DNA from: Thysanoteuthis rhombus
Lineage: Eukaryota; Mollusca; Cephalopoda; Oegopsida; Thysanoteuthidae
Length of the DNA stretch: 64,000 nucleotides
Direction of reading: 5' to 3'
Assembly: GCA_963457665.1 (NCBI GenBank)
Contig: OY735206.1
Coordinates: forward strand, 57,856,735-57,920,734
The stretch's first letter is position 1. Each line of letters starts with the position of its first letter. Below the pieces are notes generated by a model. That model was not told where the DNA came from and did not search any database. It saw only the letters and a program-made list of their open reading frames with translations. Below, one piece after another: positions 51,836 to 63,373 of the stretch. The translations under genes were made by a program, and so were the position numbers.

Positions 51836-52649
51836 TACACTCGCTACTAATGAAAACGTTGAATTTTCATACAAGCAGTGACTGGCGGCCTTGATCGGAG
51901 ATAACATCACAGCAATTCTCTTAGATACACTAAAACACTCCACAGTGTCAAGTCGATGTTTGCTTCAAGTACAGCCGAGAAGATCATCATAATTAATCAC
52001 TCATCTTGAAAGATCTTCCTTTTTGATGTTTCTGGAAAGAATTGCCAGAGCTATATAACAGAAACGATCCCCACAAAATCAACACTAGAATAAATTAGAC
52101 AGACGGCAATGCAGTATTCAATAGAAAAAATGTCTGCTTTTAAACTTATCCAATAAAACAAATTGCAAACATAGCACCTACCGTCTGGCAGAAACCATAA
52201 TCAAAGATAAAGAACTTTCACTTAGGAGGCTGACACTAAGAATTGATATATCATCCTCTCTTTAAACGTATTAACAATGTGCTGCCAAGAGAGTTCCATG
52301 CATAAATCAAACCAGAACAGACAGAAAATCGACGTCAGCCATTTTGTTTGAGTTTACTAAGTTCATTGAGATTCAAGTAGAATTACTTTAGTAAACGACA
52401 GACCATCTAAAAAGGGCATCGCCTATGAGAATTGACAAAATACTATTTTAAGTAAAGAAATTGATCTCTTCCGTTACTAATCCTGGGGAAATGTGTGATG
52501 TGTTCGGTATGTTAATTTCATATTCAGAGATATCCAGAGTAATGTGAATCGAGATTATTATTAAAATTCTAACTATACAAAAAGGTATATCGATAATCAC
52601 TGATTACTAAAACGCACGCCCAGAGTTATGTGTATGTCCTTCAAGTCAT
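51836..52649. other. Anonymous DNA
   Basis: No supported feature. Confidence 0.5.
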
Positions 52650-52692
52650 CTATCTATCTATCTATCTATCGATCCATCTCTCTCTCTCTCTT

Positions 52693-52748
<56 letters not shown>
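52650..52748. repeat. (CTAT)n-(CT)n-(AT)n microsatellite
   Basis: About five CTAT units, then a CT-rich run with TTTC interruptions, then about 12 AT units. Confidence 0.97.
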
Positions 52749-53021
52749 CGTACAGGTAGAGGTCTTTATTCGTATAAATGTTTTTCGAGATGAATGGACA
52801 TTCTGGGAGATTTTTTCGGATCCGAGAACGATGACAGGTAGATCTCCTATTCCGCATACTCTTACTCTGGAATAGCACCGCCCAAAATAGGAGCAAACGA
52901 AAAAAAGCTCCACCTGTAGTTTTTGAATTCGTTGGTTTCACTGATTAACTTGATGCTGGAATGGTCTTCAATCTAAGAGAGAATTTTGATTTTTTAAAAA
53001 GTGAAGTGGACAACAATTCCA
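52749..53021. other. Unique spacer
   Basis: No recognised feature; frames on both strands start in the microsatellite and lack domains. Confidence 0.4.
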
Positions 53022-53081
53022 TCAATAATAATAATAATAATAATGATAATAATAATAATAATAATGATGATGATGATGATG

Positions 53082-53130
<49 letters not shown>
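53022..53130. repeat. (AAT/GAT)n array, probable LINE tail
   Basis: About 36 triplets, mostly TAA with GAT interruptions. It abuts the 3' end of the minus-strand LINE at 53130-54235 and is read as its tail. Confidence 0.95.
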
Positions 53131-53131
<1 letters not shown>

Positions 53132-54226
53132 TTTCACACCGGTTGTCTGGTAGTCACGGTTGGACAGCTGGAGATTAAGTGAAAGCAGGCGTCCTCAGGT
53201 CACTGTGGTTGCCCAGTGGTTATCGCTGGGGGCTGAGTGACAATTAATCACCTCAGGTCTTCAGTCCTTCTCTTAAATCTCCCTGACCAACTACTGCTGT
53301 CCTGTGGCTTGTTCCATCTCCAGCTTTTGTGATATGTTTGCTTTTTTTGGGGGGGGGTCCTCTCTCATCTCTTCCCCCTTTTAAGCCAGTGCTGATAGCT
53401 GGGTTTGTAGAACTCATATTTCTAGCACTCTTCTCAGTATTCGTGCAGTCCCCTGCAGTGCTGTGGCCTGTATAATTCCGATCATTCCCTTTACCCCTAC
53501 TTTTTCAAATCTTGCTTTCAGAATCTTTTGCTACAGTGCCGAGTGCACCAACTATTGCCGGTGCTACCTTGACTTCTACACTGTCTTCAGTGTTCTTGCC
53601 AGGTCCTTGTATTTTTCAAGCTTTTAACTGTTTCCTATTTGCTCTGTGGTCTGCAGTCACGGCTGCGTCTACTGTTTGGCAGATTCTCCTCTTCTTATCC
53701 ACGATTACTCAGTCCAGTTTTCTCGTGTGGATGGGGTGGTCAGTTTGGATGTTGAAATCTCAATGTAATTTGTGATTTTTATTTTCAGGGTTGACTGGTT
53801 TGTACTGGTACCACTCTTTCGGATGGTTAAATCCCATTCGTTGGCACACTTCCAAGTATACCACTGTTGCTACTCAATCGTGTCTGTGTTTACACTTCTT
53901 CTGGGCTAGTTCGCTACATTCACCAAACAGGTGGCTTACGGTCATCCCTCTTCCCATATCGGCGGCATTTGTTGTTTGTCTGAGTTCTATCGATTTTTTT
54001 TCGATTTAGTTTGTCCCAATGCATTTGTTTTGGACTGCCATGGTGAGCGATTCTATTCCTCACTTCAGGTTTCTTTTCGGTAGCCATGTCCATGATATCT
54101 CGTTTGCCACATCTTGTATCCGTCTTTTGAACTCTCTTTTTGAATTATTATTATGTATCTGCTTTTTAAATTCTCCGTATAGTTTTTCCTGTTCCCATTT
54201 TTCTTTCCTTGTTTGTTTTGTGCTCC

Positions 54227-54235
<9 letters not shown>
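53130..54235 (-). mobile_element. R2/R4-like LINE, 3' half with restriction-like endonuclease relic
   Basis: From upstream (54235) downward the minus strand encodes KWEQEKLYGEFKKQI, TWLPKRNL, a zinc-knuckle relic CRRYG (family CRxCG), MTVSHLFGECSELAQ, CQRMGFNHPKEWYQYKP, DFNIQTDHPIHTRKLD and VIVDKKRRICQTVDAAVTA. The last two are a relic of the RPDxVVxDK...IIDxAVP endonuclease core, in which RPD has become KLD. Then come ENTEDSVEVKVAPAIVGALG and LQGTARILRRVLE. A 3' untranslated segment (53130-53400) contains two TGGTTATCGCTG-like blocks. Numerous frameshifts are present. Confidence 0.75.
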
Positions 54236-54274
<39 letters not shown>

Positions 54275-54290
54275 CATTATTATTTTATCA
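54226..54290. repeat. (ATT)n array between two LINE copies
   Basis: About 20 ATT triplets. On the minus strand this is (AAT)n, the opposite strand sense from the triplet array at 53022-53130. Confidence 0.95.
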
Positions 54291-54294
54291 ATCA

Positions 54295-54775
54295 TTTCCA
54301 ATTTCACGCCAGTTGCCTTGTGGTTACCATTGGAAGTTAAGTAATGGAAAGTCTCCCCAAGTATCCAGCTCTCTTCTTGACACTCTCATAGCCCACAGCA
54401 GTACTGTGATTAACAGTTTCACATCAGTTACCCAGTGGTTATCGCTGAAGACTGAGCAGCAGTAAGTTTTTTCGGGTCTTTACAGGTCATCAGCTCTCAT
54501 TTCATCTCATATCTCCCTCACCTATCACAGTCTTGCTGTGGTTCGTACCTTCACCTCACTTTCTTCAATATCCGTGCAGTTCCTGGCAGTGCTGTGGTCT
54601 TCACGGTCTTAATCCTTCCTTTTATCCTGAACGCCTCCAATCTCGTCTTCAGTATCTTTGGTTTGGTTCAGAGTGCACCTATTAATACTGGTACTACCCT
54701 GACTCCATCAATTCATTGAGCTTTATCTCCTAATGATGGCTTTGTTTTTTCCAAGTTTTATGATGTGAAAGGATG
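54295..54775 (-). mobile_element. R2/R4-like LINE, second 3' end
   Basis: Minus-strand frames read DGVRVVPVLIGALxTKPKIL, KTRLEAFRIKGRIKTVK and TTALPGTARILKKV, closely parallel to the end of the copy at 53130-54235. A shared 3' untranslated region follows, including CCAGTGGTTATCGCTGA on the plus strand near 54431. The copy is 5'-truncated just before the IGAL block. Confidence 0.75.
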
Positions 54776-54959
54776 TCAAATTGAGTTTATTGAACCTGGG
54801 AATTAATAATTTTAGAATAAAAAAGAATGGAGCAAAATAAACAGTCCTTTTCCTTTATGTTTATTGTAATGTGCGGAACACAGATACTTTTAATGCATTG
54901 CCATATCATCATTACCCCCTCCCTATCAAAAGTTCATTAACATAACTTTTTGAATTACT
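54776..54959. other. Short spacer
   Basis: No feature recognised. Confidence 0.45.
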
Positions 54960-55290
54960 CAAAAGGAGAGAGAAAAGCAAAATTACTGTACAGCATTTGT
55001 TTTGGGAACCGAGAGAAATATCAGAAAAACTCAAATGGCAATGGACAGATTGTGTTGCAAGGATGGAAAGACAACTGATGGACATCACGATTCACAACAT
55101 GGATCCCGAGAAGCCACATGCAAAACCGAGGCCGACAGAATAAAAGAAAGATGGTTGGATAAGACGAATTCAGAAAATACTGGCCCTACGACGCCATTGA
55201 TAGGGAATTGTGGTGAATCCTAAGAAAATTCTATGTCCAACGACGGACGTTGAAAGCCTCATGATGATGTTGATAATGATGATTTGTTTT
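54960..55290 (+). mobile_element. RTE-type LINE 3' end with ATG tail
   Basis: Plus-strand frames read SEKLKWQWTDCVARMER (WQWAGHVARM block) and TIHNMDPEKPHAKPR (TxWxPRDGKRxRGRP block). The 3' end TATGTCCAACGACGGACGTT is followed by ATGATGATGTTGATAATGATGAT. Truncated at the 5' side. Confidence 0.8.
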
Positions 55291-55582
55291 GTAATAAGTT
55301 AATTATTTTCCCTTGTAGAGGCAGCTACTTAGCTATCTATTTCTCTATCACTATTCCTCTATCGCTATCTATAAATTAATCAATCGTTTGACCCCTATAG
55401 CATCACAATATACGATGAGTCGCACAAGCATTCTAAAAAAAAAATAAAATTTCGGAGGTGTGGAAGACTTGTAAAAAAGAAACAGAAGTGCTTTATATAC
55501 GATGGTTGTTAAGAGCTGATATTAGGATGACCTAGATATCAAGTAAATTATACTTATGCATTGATTGTGGCTTTTTTTCCCC
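55291..55582. other. Spacer
   Basis: Includes a few CTATC units near 55335-55365. Nothing else recognised. Confidence 0.5.
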
Positions 55583-55750
55583 GAGAAACAATGTTGATTT
55601 TCTCCGAACAATATCGATTTTTTCAAAATGATGTCGATTTTTTTTCTTTTATCAAAACAATGTTGATTTTCTCAAAACAGTGCTGATTTCTTTTTCAAAA
55701 CAATTCTGATTTTTTTAAGACAATGTTCATTTTCAATGAGACAATTTTCG
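55583..55750 (+). repeat. Short-unit minisatellite, about seven units
   Basis: Repeats of the form (A)AACAATGTTGATTTTnT with variable T/C tails, unit length about 20-28. Units can be aligned on CAAT(G/A)T(T/C)GATTTT from 55588 to 55735. Confidence 0.85.
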
Positions 55751-57499
55751 GTCGGTTGGTCGCTCCTAATTACGTTGAGCAACAAAGAGAAGAAAGAAAG
55801 GGCTTTTGTATTTCATTCACTCGTTGCTATTGAGTCAGAAGAGAGTGGAGAGATGTCATTTAAGTCATTTATGTCTCTTGGAGAAAACTTCTCTAATCAA
55901 TTTTTTACAAGATTCGATTTTGTCAGAATAGATTGTCCGATGTCAACATTTTTCTAATAAAACTCGAGACACAAATGGCTAAAAAACGATGAATATAATT
56001 CGTATTGAAAATAATACGAGCAGAATATCTCCATATTGCAATTGCGTGAAAACTATTACATAAGAGACGTTCAATTTTTCTTCTTCATCAATTCCATCTA
56101 CAGGTCACACGTTGGTCCGACGGACAATATATTCTAAGTATAAGAATCATTTGAGAAGACTACTTGTTCTTCTTCTTTCTCCTCTTTCAACTTTCCTCTA
56201 ATATTACAGATGGTGGATGTATTGTTGAACTTATGGTTCTCGTTTATATCCGACAGAATCTATCTAGGGAACCAGATAAGAAAGGTGAGAATGAATAATG
56301 AATGAAATCCACACATTTTTTGTGTATAATCATCAATATTCCCCTAACAGCCTTTTTATATAGTAGAAAATTAAACTAAACAAAACAAATTACGGGAGTA
56401 TTAATACATATTGAAGGCAGTGGGAGGCGATCAGTTAGTGCAAACATGATTCCTCAATTCTGGCTTCAAATGAATTCCGGTTATTATCATTTCATATTCC
56501 TTCTCAAATGCAAGAACTGACTGTGTCATGACATCAACTTTGGTGACGAAGATTTCTTCGAAGAGCACTATATTAGATTATTCGCTACCCTGTAAATATT
56601 GGCAGTATATAAATCATTAAATCATCAAAAGGAAGGCTCACATTTCCCTTGAAATTACAATCATGCGTCTATTTATGCATTTACTGAAGGCATAATGTTC
56701 ATCAGAGTATAATATCATGTAGAATCTGTTCAGTCAAAATGAACTGTTTCAAACCTTTCGGTGACCAGTTACAATGCTTATTAATAAGCTGTCACAGAGA
56801 ATCTTGGTTCTATGTCAGCTAATATCCCATTGCAACGTTATTGCTTTAGCCATCTCAAACAGCTACTGTGTGTCGAATAGCAAATATGTTGATTACAAGC
56901 TTAGCACCGGATGGATGCGGTTCTTACCTCCCCTTTCTCTGTACTGTTGTGGCCAAATGAAGGAAGTTCCTTTCTATTTATCCCGTCATTCTTAATTTGG
57001 TCTTCCTTTAATCGCCATATGCGAACATGGTCTCCAGTTTAATCATTCCATCCGGCTCTCAATCCTGAAATTAAGTGGAAGTTCCGTTTACGATATTGTC
57101 AGTGTACAAATACTTGTATTATGAGCCATATCTTATACAAATTAATAATAGTTTATTGAAAATCTCTGATAATAAATATTTGAGCAAGCACAAAATTTGT
57201 TTCCAATGCCAATTGTGTAATTATTATAGCATTCATCATCTTATTTATTGTGTAATTTACATGCAAAAGCTGTCATTTAAAAGAATTCACATAGGATAAA
57301 TTTCAATCGAAATTCCTAATCATGGATTATATTTTGTTCACACTTATCGTATATTTATGCTCTGTAGAATGTTAACATGGTTTTAATTGCTAAGATCAGT
57401 CAAAGGAAAAGGCTGCAGTCAAAAGTTATGATTGTAAGTGTATATTTATCCATCTTATGTTGTTACTATTTATCTTTTCATATTTATCTCTGTTCGTAT
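55751..57499. other. Anonymous AT-rich DNA
   Basis: Frames of 73-74 codons (55736-55957, 56774-56995, 57075-57299) show no domain. Confidence 0.45.
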
Positions 57500-57660
57500 C
57501 TATCAGTCTCTCGGTCTCTCTTTTTCTCCCCCTCTCTCACTCTATCTCTCTCTCTTTCTTTCTCTCTCTCTTTCTCTCTCTCTCAATATATATACATACG
57601 ATGGCTCATATCTAACAATGTTTATATCTATCTATTTATCTATCTATCAATCTATCTTTT
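57500..57660. repeat. (CT)n and CTAT microsatellites
   Basis: CT-rich at about 57506-57584, a short ATAC stretch, and CTAT units at about 57628-57655. Confidence 0.95.
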
Positions 57661-58281
57661 CCCACGAACAAAATACGTTCAATGATCGAAAAATTCTCTG
57701 CAACTCTAGAGAAAATTTCTCTGCAAAAATCCTGAAATCAGTGGTTTGTAAAAATCACAATGAACATCTTGATATTATTCCCTGTGGCCACTTTCACTGA
57801 ACATTTTAAGCCCTAACACTGGATGCTCTCTTAAGTGTGGGCGTTAAAGTAAATTAAAACTTGCTAGAATGAACACATAATATATGGATCAAAAAGAAGG
57901 CAGAATGACCATAAGTGTTCCTTTGGTAGTTCAGGTACAGGGTGTCAAGACTAAGGGTTCGTTCTCATTCATTCTTATTAGTAATGGTTAGAACTGTTAG
58001 ACCATAACAAACCTACAAACCTGATTGGATAATTGTAATATATGTTATTCAAAAGTACATGTACTGGTTATTCTCATAATTCATAAGAAACAAAAGAAGG
58101 CTGATTTTTGATGATTCAAGTGGCACGAAATGCTTACATTTATCGGGTTTATATCCTCCTGGATATTGTTCTTTCTGCCGTATATAATAGTAGCTCTATT
58201 AACATTGAGCACTGAGATTAAATATCTACAACGGTCATTTCTTTCCATTTTTGTTCTCTGTTTATTAGAAAACGAGACTCT
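57661..58281. other. Anonymous DNA
   Basis: No supported feature. Confidence 0.5.
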
Positions 58282-58306
58282 CTCTCTCCCCCCCTCTCTC
58301 TCTCTC

Positions 58307-58343
<37 letters not shown>

Positions 58344-58525
58344 CTGTGTGTGTGTCTGTGTCTCTGTGTCTCTGTGTGTGTTCGTGTGCATGCATGTGTG
58401 TTATTGATTGTGTTAATATCGACAGATATGCACATCTATGTGTTTATGTGTAGGTATGTTTGTAAGAGTGTGTGTGTGTATGTATGTGTTTCTGTATGTA
58501 CGTGTGTGTGTGTTAGTTCCTGTGT
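58282..58525. repeat. (CT)n-(TA)n-(GT)n compound microsatellite
   Basis: CT-rich to about 58307, TA to about 58322, then a long interrupted GT array with TCTGTG and GTATGT variants. Confidence 0.95.
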
Positions 58526-60322
58526 TGTTATGTGGTGTCTATGAACATTTGTGCGTCCGTGCATATGTGTTTATGTAAGTTTTAAAATATCTGAACCTCA
58601 TGATTTGACCTCTCGTAATTCTGTAGGTTGTATTATTTGAGAACATTCCATCTGAGAAATATGAAAAGAACACTGGCAAACCAACCACAAACACACGTAT
58701 ATGGCTGTAAATGTCGACCCTTCGGGCAAACATCAAACAGATGCTTTTTCTAAGTCACGAACGGAAGTCAAATGCATGAGTCATTATCACAGAGAAGGCA
58801 TCGACTTTTAGATACCAGTTCAATTAACAGGCTAGAATTGAGCTCTGACATCAAACAGACATTCGGGTTGCTTATCGATCCGTAAAACAGAGAAGACAAA
58901 TGGAAATTAGAAAAGAAACTATAAGATAAAAAAAAAAGCTACGACATAAACGACAGGAAATGGACAGAAAGAAAAGGGGAATTAATAATGCAGACGGACA
59001 GAAAGGGATTAAGAAAGACAAGAATGGCTGCTTTAGGGTTAAACTCCACCCTTACTTCTTTTCCGACAGTAGGTGATCACTACAGCTTTCGTATTGTATG
59101 TATAAAAGGAAAAAGGAAAGTTGAATTTTCAAGAAAATGTTTTTATTGATTTGAATGAAATATTCCTGTCCATATCTTGAAAATAATTTTTGTAAATATT
59201 CTATGATTGTCAATTTAGATGAATCGGTGAGACAACATCCAGGTAATCAGCTGGTTGCAAGTTCGTATCCCGGTGATAGAATGTTGGTTTTAAAAATCAG
59301 TTATGCAGTTCACTTTGTTGAGGCATTTTCTGTTGTTGTTATGTTTGGAAAAATAGTCAACTTCGGAAGAAAGAAAAGAGATAGACATGGAGAGACGAAG
59401 AAAGAAAGACAGACTGAAAGAGAGAGAGAGAGAACAAATTAAAAGAAAATCGGAGAAAAAAAGAGACTGAGTAAACAATGAATCGGTAAGAAAGGAAAGA
59501 AAAAAGAAAGAGTAAATGAATAGAAAGAAAAAAAAAGATTAATTCATGATGAATTTTTTTCTGAAGTGATGAAAAATAGGCAAAAAATATGAAATCAAAA
59601 CTTGCATCCAAATAACAAGTGATCACAATGAATCGTCAAGAAAATACTCAATACACTGTAATACCTAATATACGAGACATATCTACCCATTATTATGGAA
59701 TATTATTTTTCATTTAGACGATCGAGTTAATTTTTTTTATTAGCTGAAACCTTCTTTACAAGTATATTCCCAAGCTTGCTCGAGCGGAATACTTAAATGG
59801 AGCCTTTGGTTTTGGTTCTGAAGAGAGATAAAAACTGATGATTAGGTGTATTTCATTTCTATAACGATGGCTAGAGTGCACAATATTGGCTACTTTGAGG
59901 TCACATACGGTTAAATGTAGTCAGTCTTTCAGTAATTTATCGTTATCGGAGGGAGCACAGGTGCAGACCATACAATAAAAAAAAAAATCAAATTCTGAAA
60001 ATCCAATATACTGGAAAGTCTCGTTTAGAAACAACAGAATTTTTTGCAAACACAGACCAATTGGCAGCTGGCGAATTAAAGTAATAGTACTTTCTTAATA
60101 TTGAACAGAGACTACACAAAGTAATGGGCAAATTTAGTGCAAATTTATATTGTTCCCTGAATCCACCACAGGAATTTTCTTTGGGCTGGAATTTTTTGAA
60201 AAATATCTAGCTAAAGAGCTGCTCAATAAATGACCACAAACATTTGATTGACAAACGCAGTTATTTCTTTAACTTAATTGTGAACACAGTCAGAGGGACA
60301 TTTCGTGAATTAATGGAAAACA

Positions 60323-60325
<3 letters not shown>
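58526..60325. other. Mostly anonymous DNA with a purine-rich stretch
   Basis: A GA/GAAA-rich purine stretch covers about 59366-59540. Elsewhere there is no gene or transposon that I recognise. Confidence 0.45.
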
Positions 60326-60411
<86 letters not shown>

Positions 60412-60414
60412 TAA

Positions 60415-60448
<34 letters not shown>

Positions 60449-60449
60449 G

Positions 60450-60520
<71 letters not shown>
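60326..60520. repeat. Long (TA)n array, about 195 bp
   Basis: Nearly pure TA with AAATA, GTA and CATA interruptions near 60405-60463. Frames crossing it encode Tyr-Ile repeats only. Confidence 0.98.
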
Positions 60521-60523
<3 letters not shown>

Positions 60524-61814
60524 CGTAATAAACAACATTATCAAACATTACAAGTAACGAAAGCAAAAAAAAAGTATTTACGTTTTCTCGGGGTAAACAC
60601 ACTAATATCTTTGCATGGTGAGGATTGATGATTTTACATAATCATTATACAATTCTGATAGTTCAAATGCTTTATTAAATTAATTTAGGATTAAAGAACA
60701 GTATTTTGAATTAACTTAACATTGATTAGTTGCACAAGTCGTAATGTTGGGGTAGGAAGATCGTAACTTCTGAAAAATTGAGAACATGACTTGCAAAAAG
60801 AAAAACAATAAACTCGGTTCAACTTGACCCCGAAAATCGATCATTTGTATTGGTGTGAAATATACAACCCAGATACATAGTAAGTTACTGTCATTGACTA
60901 AGATTGGTACCCAGTTCTAAGAAAGGTGATCAAGTGAGTTTTTATGATATGCAGTAGGATACGTCAGTCTGTTTCTCTGCCCATTAATGGACCCATTAAC
61001 TTAGTTTTGGTTACATATCCTTACGTTGGGATAATTGTCAATACATAGAATGTATATTTTCCGTATCGTATGGTTGATTATGTGTACTACGATAAGACTT
61101 GATGAAAACCGCCATAAGTTTAGTTGCTAAATACTAATCATCTCACATGTCTTCTTTCGTACTAATATTGATATCTATCTTTCTATGAATACTATGGTAT
61201 CCTGAGAGCGTCAGCATAATTTAACCGATTAGCTGAATTCTTCCTCAATCTTTTGATATCTTGCCCAATATTTTCAATACAAAAAACCTTGGTATTCCTT
61301 TGTATCATTTCATCATTTGTAAATTTCTATCCAATTATTGAATTTCTAAAATAGCTATTCGATTTTGGTTAAATAATAGCAATTCATGTTTGCTTTCTTT
61401 CACTGACACATCAATTAAGTGATGCCTCCTTTTCGAAATCCCAGCTTCCAACCCCGTGTGAATAGTATGGTCTAATATTCATTTGTATACACACATATGT
61501 TGTTTTTTTTACACAAAACGTACTGCAATTCATTATTCTAACTCATTCTATCAATTATTAATCAATCCTTGCATTTCAGTTATAACTTCCGTATTCTACC
61601 AACCCAGTATAGATATATCAACTGTGTCAGATTCTTCTCTGACAACTGATTCTCCTGTTCCTAAAATTGATGACCATTTTTTCTTCTTTTCGATCATCAT
61701 TAGTTCTTATTCCTATTATTTATCTACTTATTTACCCATTTTCTTTCTTGAAACGGTCACTTCTTTGGATTATTACCAACTAATTTGTATCTAGAATACT
61801 TCAATAACCCCAAA
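60521..61814. other. Anonymous DNA
   Basis: A plus-strand frame of 103 codons (61483-61794) lies directly before the RTE copy and has no recognised domain. Confidence 0.4.
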
Positions 61815-62755
61815 ACAACAAACAGGCTGTGCAACACACGGACGATCAGTTCAGGGAATTCCTAGAAGGCACATGATGGGAAAGTAGCCTTTATCGACTT
61901 CAAGATGGCTTTCGACTAAGTGGAAATGCCCAATGTCATTGATACTATCACCCGACAGAGTGTACATCACTTATATGTTAGATTATTGCATCTTATATAT
62001 CGTCACTGCGGCTCCTTTATCAGGTCACATGAAGATTCAGAGCCCTTCTAACTTCAAAAAGGAATAAGACAAGGTGAGACCAGTCCACCCAAACCCTCCC
62101 TTGTCTGCCTTGAGATGATCTTCAGGAATATAGACTAGGACAACAAAGGAATTTGAATAGACAGCAAATACTTGAATAACGTCAGATTTGCAGACAGCAT
62201 CATCTTTTTTTTACTGATAACTTCAAAGACCTCAAGCGTTAGCTAGATGAACTGAACGAGGAAAGTTAATATGTTGGCCCACACTTGAACTTCAGCGAAA
62301 CAAAGATCATGTATAACAAACACGTCGGAAATAAATGCACAGCAAATCAAAAATACAGAGCTTGACAAAGACCACTACACCAACCTAAGACCATGAGTCT
62401 CCATGGCATCCTCAAAAGAAAAAGAAATCAAGCGAAGAATCAATCAACATTACATGGAGAGACCACATGACAGCGCAGTATATGAGGAGAAAACAGGAGT
62501 CTTAGGCATCATAGAAACTATTAAAAACGCAAACAGCTATGGGCTGGCATTGTTACAAAAATAGTAGACAACCGATTGACACCATGACTCACAACATGGA
62601 TCCCCAGAGATTGGAAACAGAAATGCAGCTGGCATAATGTGTGATAGTGCAACAAACTGGACAGGTTCAGAAAGTTTTTGCTCCCAGACGCCTACGATAG
62701 AGAGATGTGGCGAATCCTGGGTTAGGTCTGTTTCCAACGACCAATGATAAAAGAC

Positions 62756-62798
<43 letters not shown>

Positions 62799-62810
62799 TA
62801 AATAAATAAA
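61815..62810 (+). mobile_element. RTE-type LINE, RT palm to 3' end with (ATG)n tail
   Basis: Plus-strand frames, with several shifts, give QTGCATHGRSVQ (relic of QAGFRxGxST), KVAFIDFKMAFDxVEMP (motif A, with its Asp present), SFIRSHEDSEPF and KGIRQGETSPPKPSLVCLE (motif B), and LNNVRFADSIIFF at 62172-62210, where motif C FADD reads FADS. LDELNEES, KIMYNKHVGN and KEKEIKRRI follow, then a jump to ITWRDHMT, so the TYGAETW segment is deleted at about 62440. The end has QLWAGIVTKIVDN, TTWIPRD, a degenerate CCAACGAC end and a 40-45 base (ATG)n tail (about 62757-62797). Confidence 0.88.
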
Positions 62811-63179
62811 TCTTGTCGAAATTATTCAGTTAATTGAAATTTGAAACAGGCAAACAAAAGGAGATAATAACAAACGAAATTATCGGCTGGAGTTTCAATT
62901 GAGCACTTATTAAATTCATTAGTGAGAGGTTGCATCCTTTATCGTTAAAACCCTAAAATATCCCTAGGTTGACAAAATCATTGGACAGATATTGTAGGAG
63001 TACAATTTTTTTCATGGAGTTATAAGACAAAGGCACAATATCTTGATACGTACGAGGGCGCATGAACTAATGCATAACCTGACTCAATTACAAACTGAAA
63101 TCATCACCGTATAATTTCTAATACGTATTATAAACAGAATAGAACATATGCATTTGCATCATTAGACTACGTAGTCATT

Positions 63180-63181
<2 letters not shown>
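62811..63181. other. Spacer
   Basis: No feature recognised. Confidence 0.5.
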
Positions 63182-63242
<61 letters not shown>

Positions 63243-63288
63243 GTTTACGAAAAGATCCATGAATTATTCATAAAAGTAAATCAATCCG

Positions 63289-63371
<83 letters not shown>
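63182..63371. repeat. Two (TA)n arrays separated by about 50 bp
   Basis: About 28 TA units at 63182-63238 and about 40 at 63291-63371, with unique AT-rich sequence between. Confidence 0.98.

Positions 63372-63373
<2 letters not shown>

Noticed and set aside
53961..54465. 148-codon plus-strand frame with a Leu run
   Set aside because: It is antisense to the R2/R4-like LINE copies, and the Leu run is encoded by the (ATT)n array.
59215..59275. tRNA-like stretch ending AAGTTCGTATCCCGG
   Set aside because: Only a mutated B box is present; the A-box region and pairing are not convincing.
60261..60628. Frames of 65-113 codons over a long (TA)n
   Set aside because: Repeat-encoded, with no unique domain outside the array.
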